The position numbers were made by a program, and so were the translations under genes. Of a stretch of 10,243 bases of DNA, positions 7,901-10,243 are shown in pieces. Source of the DNA: Saccoglossus kowalevskii (Eukaryota; Hemichordata; Enteropneusta; Harrimaniidae); the NCBI RefSeq assembly GCF_000003605.2, contig NW_003112495.1:63694-73936 (forward strand). Direction: 5' to 3'. Position 1 is the stretch's first letter, and the number at the start of each line of letters is the position of its first letter. The notes below the pieces were generated by a model, which worked only from the letters and a program-made list of their open reading frames with translations, was not told the origin of the DNA and searched no databases.

Positions 7901-10231
7901 GTTTGCATCGGTTGTTATACACAGTAAAACGACGTGTTTTCCTTCATATACATCACTAGGACCAAAAAGGGAAATATTAGCAGGAACTATTAGAAACTAA
8001 AATAAAATGGGGGAAAACAATATATCGCACACGTAATACATGTCATACATATTAACTAAATCACTGTGCTGTACATGATTACCACATAAATTGCATAGAA
8101 AAGAGTGTAATGCAAACAGCGTTTATACGAACGAATAACATTGCGTCACTCACACTGAACAATAATATGCAAGGAATCATTGTCTGACGCGGTTGATTCA
8201 TTCCAAAATACAGTTTCTGCAAAACAAATGTATCTACCGCTATCAAATCGTGATATGGATTTTGTCATCAGTGTTGACCCTGGAGTGAATGAACCATCTG
8301 GATGTATCCATATTCCTTCTACCGCTGGGTTTGAATCTATTAAACATACAGCTATATATGCATCGCCCTCAATTAATATTACATCAGTTTGGTTTTGTAT
8401 ATTGACAGTTGGAGAATCTAAAAAAAAAATACCATTATATTGACCTCAAACAATTAGAACATGTCGTGATTGTCATGTGGTTAATGATATTCATATGTAG
8501 TGTAAATATCCTAATTATTTGGTAACTGTTAGAATGATTGTGGTTTGACTTGTAAATAGGACAATTACCGATTATGCTGTTATCACTACTTTAAAATATG
8601 TTTAGTACCATTTAATTATCTAACCAAACTTTGAACACAGATATTAGTTGTCAATTCATTTATATTTGTCAGCAAAATGCATGGATTTATATTTGTGTTT
8701 ATGTTTATTCGGTTAACAAAATGAGGAACCAATTTCAATTCGATGTAAATTAGATTTCAAACTGTTGAGAATTGTTTATATAATACAAATAAACTTTGCT
8801 CACATTGTACGTTAATGTACATTATGGTGACACCGACTCCTTCAGAAGTATCCAAAAATGTATTTCTAGCCAGACATGTGTAATTCCCCGTGTCCTCCCT
8901 GGAGGGTGATTCAACAACTTCACTCTTCTCATGACTAAGAATGTGCCGATTTGGGCCTAGCCATAAAAATATTTCTACATCAGGATTGGCATTTAATACA
9001 AAGCATGTGACTACAAAGGAATCACCCTCTATCACATTTCCAGATACATCTGCATTGCCACTTACAATTATTTCAATTTCAGGGGCAACTGAAAATATAT
9101 GAAAGATGTAAAATGTTAAACTAAAACACAAAAATTGTATTTTTTTTATAAATGTGACACTACTGTGATTAATATGAGGATATCGACTAATATTATTTCT
9201 TTGTAAAACCGGGTAACACAATTACCGTCATGGAGTAGTATATTCAACAACTAGTGGGTGGATAATAGAGCACGTCATGAGACCTGAATGACAAGGAAAT
9301 CATATCTTTGTAGACTACTCTTACACATTTTACGCTAATTAATCATGTCGTCTAAGTGCGATGCTAAACTCAAATTTGCAGTTAGCGATTGTTTTCTATA
9401 ATTAACAGAAATAAATAGAAGTTTTTGTCGGCATTTTGGCATCATGGAAGTAATTGTTCTTATTTAGCCCAAAGAATCCCTTATCGCTGTGTTACACATG
9501 GTATTGTTAAATGATGTTTCGTTCAACTGTGAATGATATGTATTATTGTCTTGTAAGAATACTGTGTATAATACTATTCACTATATTATTGTTGATTTTG
9601 GATGTTGTTTACAGATATATTAAATTAGTTTACACTGAACATCCATGACTATCTTGTTTTCACATGATACTTGTGACCACTTAGGACGAGGTAGAGTATA
9701 ATGTTCAAGTTGACAATCAAACACATCCCCATTGTTGTCTTTAAATAGTAATGTCGTCCACGTATTTTCCATCCCCGTCTTTCTCATAACTTCAACACTA
9801 TTTCGATACCACACTAAATCACCAGGTGCACTGTCAGACAGGTTCATGATGTAAATCAATGTGACATTGTTTCCGGAGATTATGGTAGTACTGAGGTTCA
9901 ACGGCACAATTAGGTCGACTGTCTGAAAGATGTGTTTGTAGAGGGGTGTAGTATCAGTTCATATCGGTTACAAATATAGCAACAATTACACTATTCAATT
10001 GTTATACACAAAATTTATATCACCATAGAAATAACCCACTTTCAGTATATGTATTATCATACATTGATGCCTCAGTGATACTGTTCTCCATACTGCCAAT
10101 GAGGAGGAAATTTTAAGAAGACAAAATACAATGATTTGCTTACTAACCAAACTGAACGCGACCATAAGACAACGAATCATTTTACATATCAAGACCAGAT
10201 TTGTGCTAAATATTATTTTGAATATTTGCAT
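4883..10231 (-). CDS. Ig-domain receptor tyrosine kinase, FGFR/PDGFR/VEGFR-like, 14 exons
   Basis: A membrane receptor that would bind an extracellular ligand through its Ig domains and signal by tyrosine phosphorylation. Exons on the minus strand are 10231-10148, 9922-9634, 9088-8804, 8417-8154, 7986-7687, 7576-7452, 7280-7064, 6786-6676, 6540-6352, 6233-6111, 5991-5880, 5615-5519, 5144-5045 and 4924-4883. All introns are GT..AG, and reading frames join everywhere except exon 9 to 10. The model gives about 778 residues: signal peptide 1-28, Ig domains about 29-407, membrane segment about 416-442, kinase about 478-760. [44 protein letters not shown] and [12 protein letters not shown] are all present and in order. 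The length is close to that of FGFRs, but there are four Ig domains instead of three. DFG is GFG, the glycine loop starts AEG instead of GEG, and there is a one-base frame conflict after exon 9, so activity is doubtful. Confidence 0.85.
5045..5144 (-). CDS. receptor kinase exon 13: end of kinase domain
   Basis: The first base completes a leucine codon begun in exon 12; 33 codons follow, ending AAG|GTATTC in phase 0. [18 protein letters not shown] is the conserved end of a tyrosine kinase domain, including the arginine that pairs with the APE glutamate. [15 protein letters not shown] forms the last helix. Confidence 0.9.
5131..5533. repeat. tandem duplication spanning an intron and both exon edges
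   Basis: Two copies of about 200 bases lie side by side: 5131-5329 and 5333-5533. The best-conserved blocks are CTGTATAGTTCATTACAA, CAGTGTGACACAGTA and GTGCAATACAAATT, then CGATATC and ACAGGTCnTGGTnACAT at the far end. The middle is more diverged. Each copy holds the exon 13 start edge at one side and the exon 12 end edge at the other, so the unit duplicated was the whole intron plus about 13 to 15 bases of each flanking exon. Confidence 0.8.
5315..5346 (-). other. 32-base pseudo-microexon created by the intron duplication
   Basis: On the minus strand the acceptor CTATACAG precedes GTTTTCAACAATG, a copy of the start of exon 13 with one change. This runs within a few bases into ATGTTACCAAGACCT, a copy of the end of exon 12 with two changes, followed by a consensus donor GTAAGT. 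The acceptor is identical to that of exon 13. Thirty-two bases is not a multiple of three, so inclusion would shift exon 13 into a frame that stops within about 22 codons. Whether it is ever spliced in is unknown. Confidence 0.6.
5519..5615 (-). CDS. receptor kinase exon 12: kinase C-lobe
   Basis: Starts after GTCATACAG with GT completing a glycine, then [20 protein letters not shown] and [11 protein letters not shown], ending CT|GTGAGT in phase 2. The motif order matches the FGFR/PDGFR C-lobe. The last 15 bases of the exon are copied into the downstream intron as part of a tandem duplication. Confidence 0.9.
5880..5991 (-). CDS. receptor kinase exon 11: P+1 loop and APE
   Basis: Enters in phase 0 after TTGTTTTAG and leaves in phase 1 at ACTAG|GTAGAT. 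It reads [12 protein letters not shown], then [10 protein letters not shown] and [10 protein letters not shown], all standard for tyrosine kinases of this class. Confidence 0.9.
6111..6233 (-). CDS. receptor kinase exon 10: catalytic loop and altered DFG
   Basis: Forty-one codons, with acceptor TTTTTTTCAG and donor CAG|GTTAGT, phase 0 at both ends by homology. The catalytic loop [10 protein letters not shown] is intact. The magnesium-binding DFG is GFG (codons GGA TTT GGA at 6159-6167), inside [11 protein letters not shown]. The activation segment has one tyrosine (REYEKRTQ), where FGFRs have a pair. Confidence 0.85.
6352..6540 (-). CDS. receptor kinase exon 9: hinge, short insert and helix E (frame conflict at 3' end)
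   Basis: Begins in phase 1 after TCCTCCTAG with [14 protein letters not shown], the kinase hinge. A modest kinase insert follows ([17 protein letters not shown]), then helix E ending AMEFIEEK. The only good donor is ATGC|GTAAGT, which leaves the exon at 189 bases, one more than needed to join exon 10 in frame. A run of six A residues lies two bases before the donor. Confidence 0.8.
6676..6786 (-). CDS. receptor kinase exon 8: kinase helix C region
   Basis: A phase 1-1 exon of 36 whole codons, with acceptor GCATTGCAG and donor GACG|GTATAC. It contains helix C ([11 protein letters not shown], with the glutamate expected to pair with the lysine), HTNVVTLIG and the FGFR-like CCTQDG at its end. 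Confidence 0.88.
7064..7280 (-). CDS. receptor kinase exon 7: juxtamembrane region and kinase N-lobe
   Basis: Begins in phase 0 after GATTTTCAG and ends AAAG|GTAAGT in phase 1. The juxtamembrane part holds YEDL and VYLK tyrosines. The kinase starts at [12 protein letters not shown], close to the FGFR entry sequence WEFPRDKL. The glycine loop reads AEGYFGKVV (7137-7154), with alanine in place of the first glycine. The ATP-anchoring lysine is present in VVVKML (codon 7074-7076). Confidence 0.88.
7452..7576 (-). CDS. receptor kinase exon 6: transmembrane segment
   Basis: Enters in phase 1 after TATTTCAG and leaves in phase 0 at AAG|GTGAAT, 41 whole codons. A short acidic linker (SSEDNTNG) is followed by about 25 hydrophobic residues rich in Ile, Val and Leu, then the stop-transfer basic run LRRH. 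This fixes the orientation as Ig domains outside and kinase inside. Confidence 0.85.
7687..7986 (-). CDS. receptor kinase exon 5: Ig domain 4, membrane-proximal
   Basis: A phase 1-1 exon of 99 whole codons. The acceptor TCTAATAG is chosen because the alternative TTTTAG ten bases upstream breaks the frame. Donor is CAGT|GTAAGT. It has a strand B cysteine in VVLLCIT and the strand F signature [13 protein letters not shown]. The strand C tryptophan is replaced (PYEMYIN), and an extra cysteine lies in VECDLH. Confidence 0.8.
8154..8417 (-). CDS. receptor kinase exon 4: Ig domain 3
   Basis: A phase 1-1 exon of 87 whole codons after a long pyrimidine tract (T-rich, ending TTTTAG), with donor CAGT|GTGAGT. 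It is a canonical Ig domain with IAVCLID (strand B), GIWIHP (strand C tryptophan) and [12 protein letters not shown] (strand F), ending LHIIVQ. The opposite strand also has a long open frame here, which is only its shadow. Confidence 0.85.
8804..9088 (-). CDS. receptor kinase exon 3: Ig domain 2
   Basis: A phase 1-1 exon of 94 whole codons, with acceptor TTTTCAG and donor CAAT|GTGAGC. It shows the canonical Ig pattern: strand B cysteine in FVVTC, tryptophan in FLWLG, and the strand F signature [12 protein letters not shown]. It begins [10 protein letters not shown] and ends YINVQ, the same edge (...VQ plus a split codon) seen in the other Ig exons. Confidence 0.85.
9634..9922 (-). CDS. receptor kinase exon 2: Ig-like domain 1 (atypical)
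   Basis: The acceptor CTTTCAG|ACAG has a second AG four bases downstream; the first keeps frame with exon 1. The exon gives 96 codons and ends at CAGT|GTAAAC in phase 1. The fold is Ig-like, with NVTLIYI as strand B, LVWYRN as strand C and [10 protein letters not shown] as strand F. The usual strand B cysteine is missing (tyrosine stands there), leaving the strand F cysteine and a later one in VSCENK. Several N-glycosylation sequons (NLS, NVT) occur. Confidence 0.7.
10148..10231 (-). CDS. receptor kinase exon 1: start and signal peptide
   Basis: An ATG at 10231 is preceded directly by an in-frame TAA and opens 28 codons up to the donor TTG|GTTAGT, phase 0. The peptide is hydrophobic ([14 protein letters not shown], then CLMVAFSL), as a signal sequence would be. 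A second in-frame ATG at 10180 would give a shorter 11-codon exon with only a brief hydrophobic core, so I prefer the longer start. This is the least certain exon of the model. Confidence 0.45.
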
Positions 10232-10243
10232 TTAGTAGTTTTT

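Noticed and set aside
8180-8443. Plus-strand open frame of 87 codons
   Set aside because: It is the antisense shadow of Ig domain 3 of the receptor kinase, whose minus-strand reading has all the Ig hallmarks and splice sites.

Overview
This window is nuclear genomic DNA from an animal, almost certainly an invertebrate. Three things point that way: the genes are split into short exons with GT..AG introns, roughly two thirds of the bases look to be A+T by eye, and the main gene is an immunoglobulin-domain receptor tyrosine kinase, a metazoan gene type. The phylum cannot be settled from the sequence alone. Compact AT-rich genomes of this kind occur in cnidarians, placozoans, sponges, tunicates and bivalves.

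Layout. (1) Positions 1-788, plus strand: the last two exons of a gene whose tail carries an ITIM-type motif (LVYADL) and an ITSM-type motif (TEYATI). This is the signature of an inhibitory or switch immune-type receptor. (2) Positions 889-957, plus strand: a signal-peptide-like first exon with a consensus splice donor, starting only 100 bases after the previous stop. No convincing second exon was found. (3) Positions 958-4882: about 3.9 kb of AT-rich sequence without a gene I can defend. It holds a 79-base GC-rich palindromic insert flanked by 7-base direct repeats, a second GC-rich hairpin cluster, and probably the 3' untranslated region of the kinase gene. (4) Positions 4883-10231, minus strand: a complete-looking 14-exon gene for an Ig-domain receptor tyrosine kinase of the FGFR/PDGFR/VEGFR kind. 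Its order is signal peptide, four Ig domains (one exon each), a membrane segment, a juxtamembrane region, a split tyrosine kinase domain and a short tail with a YEEP motif. The model gives about 778 residues.

The kinase gene has three oddities. The DFG aspartate is glycine (GFG), and the first glycine of the nucleotide loop is alanine, so it may be a pseudokinase. Exon 9 is one base too long to join exon 10 in frame, with the surplus lying at an A6 run, which is either an assembly error or a real disabling change. The intron between exons 12 and 13 is a tandem duplication of about 200 bases that copied both exon edges, leaving a 32-base pseudo-microexon with intact splice sites that would shift the frame if included.

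The plus-strand genes and the kinase gene converge on the central empty region. A receptor tail with phosphotyrosine switch motifs lies beside an Ig-type receptor kinase. This suggests a receptor-rich neighbourhood, possibly of immune or self-recognition type, but any functional link is inference. Coordinates of spliced features were derived by hand from reading-frame continuity and splice-site consensus.
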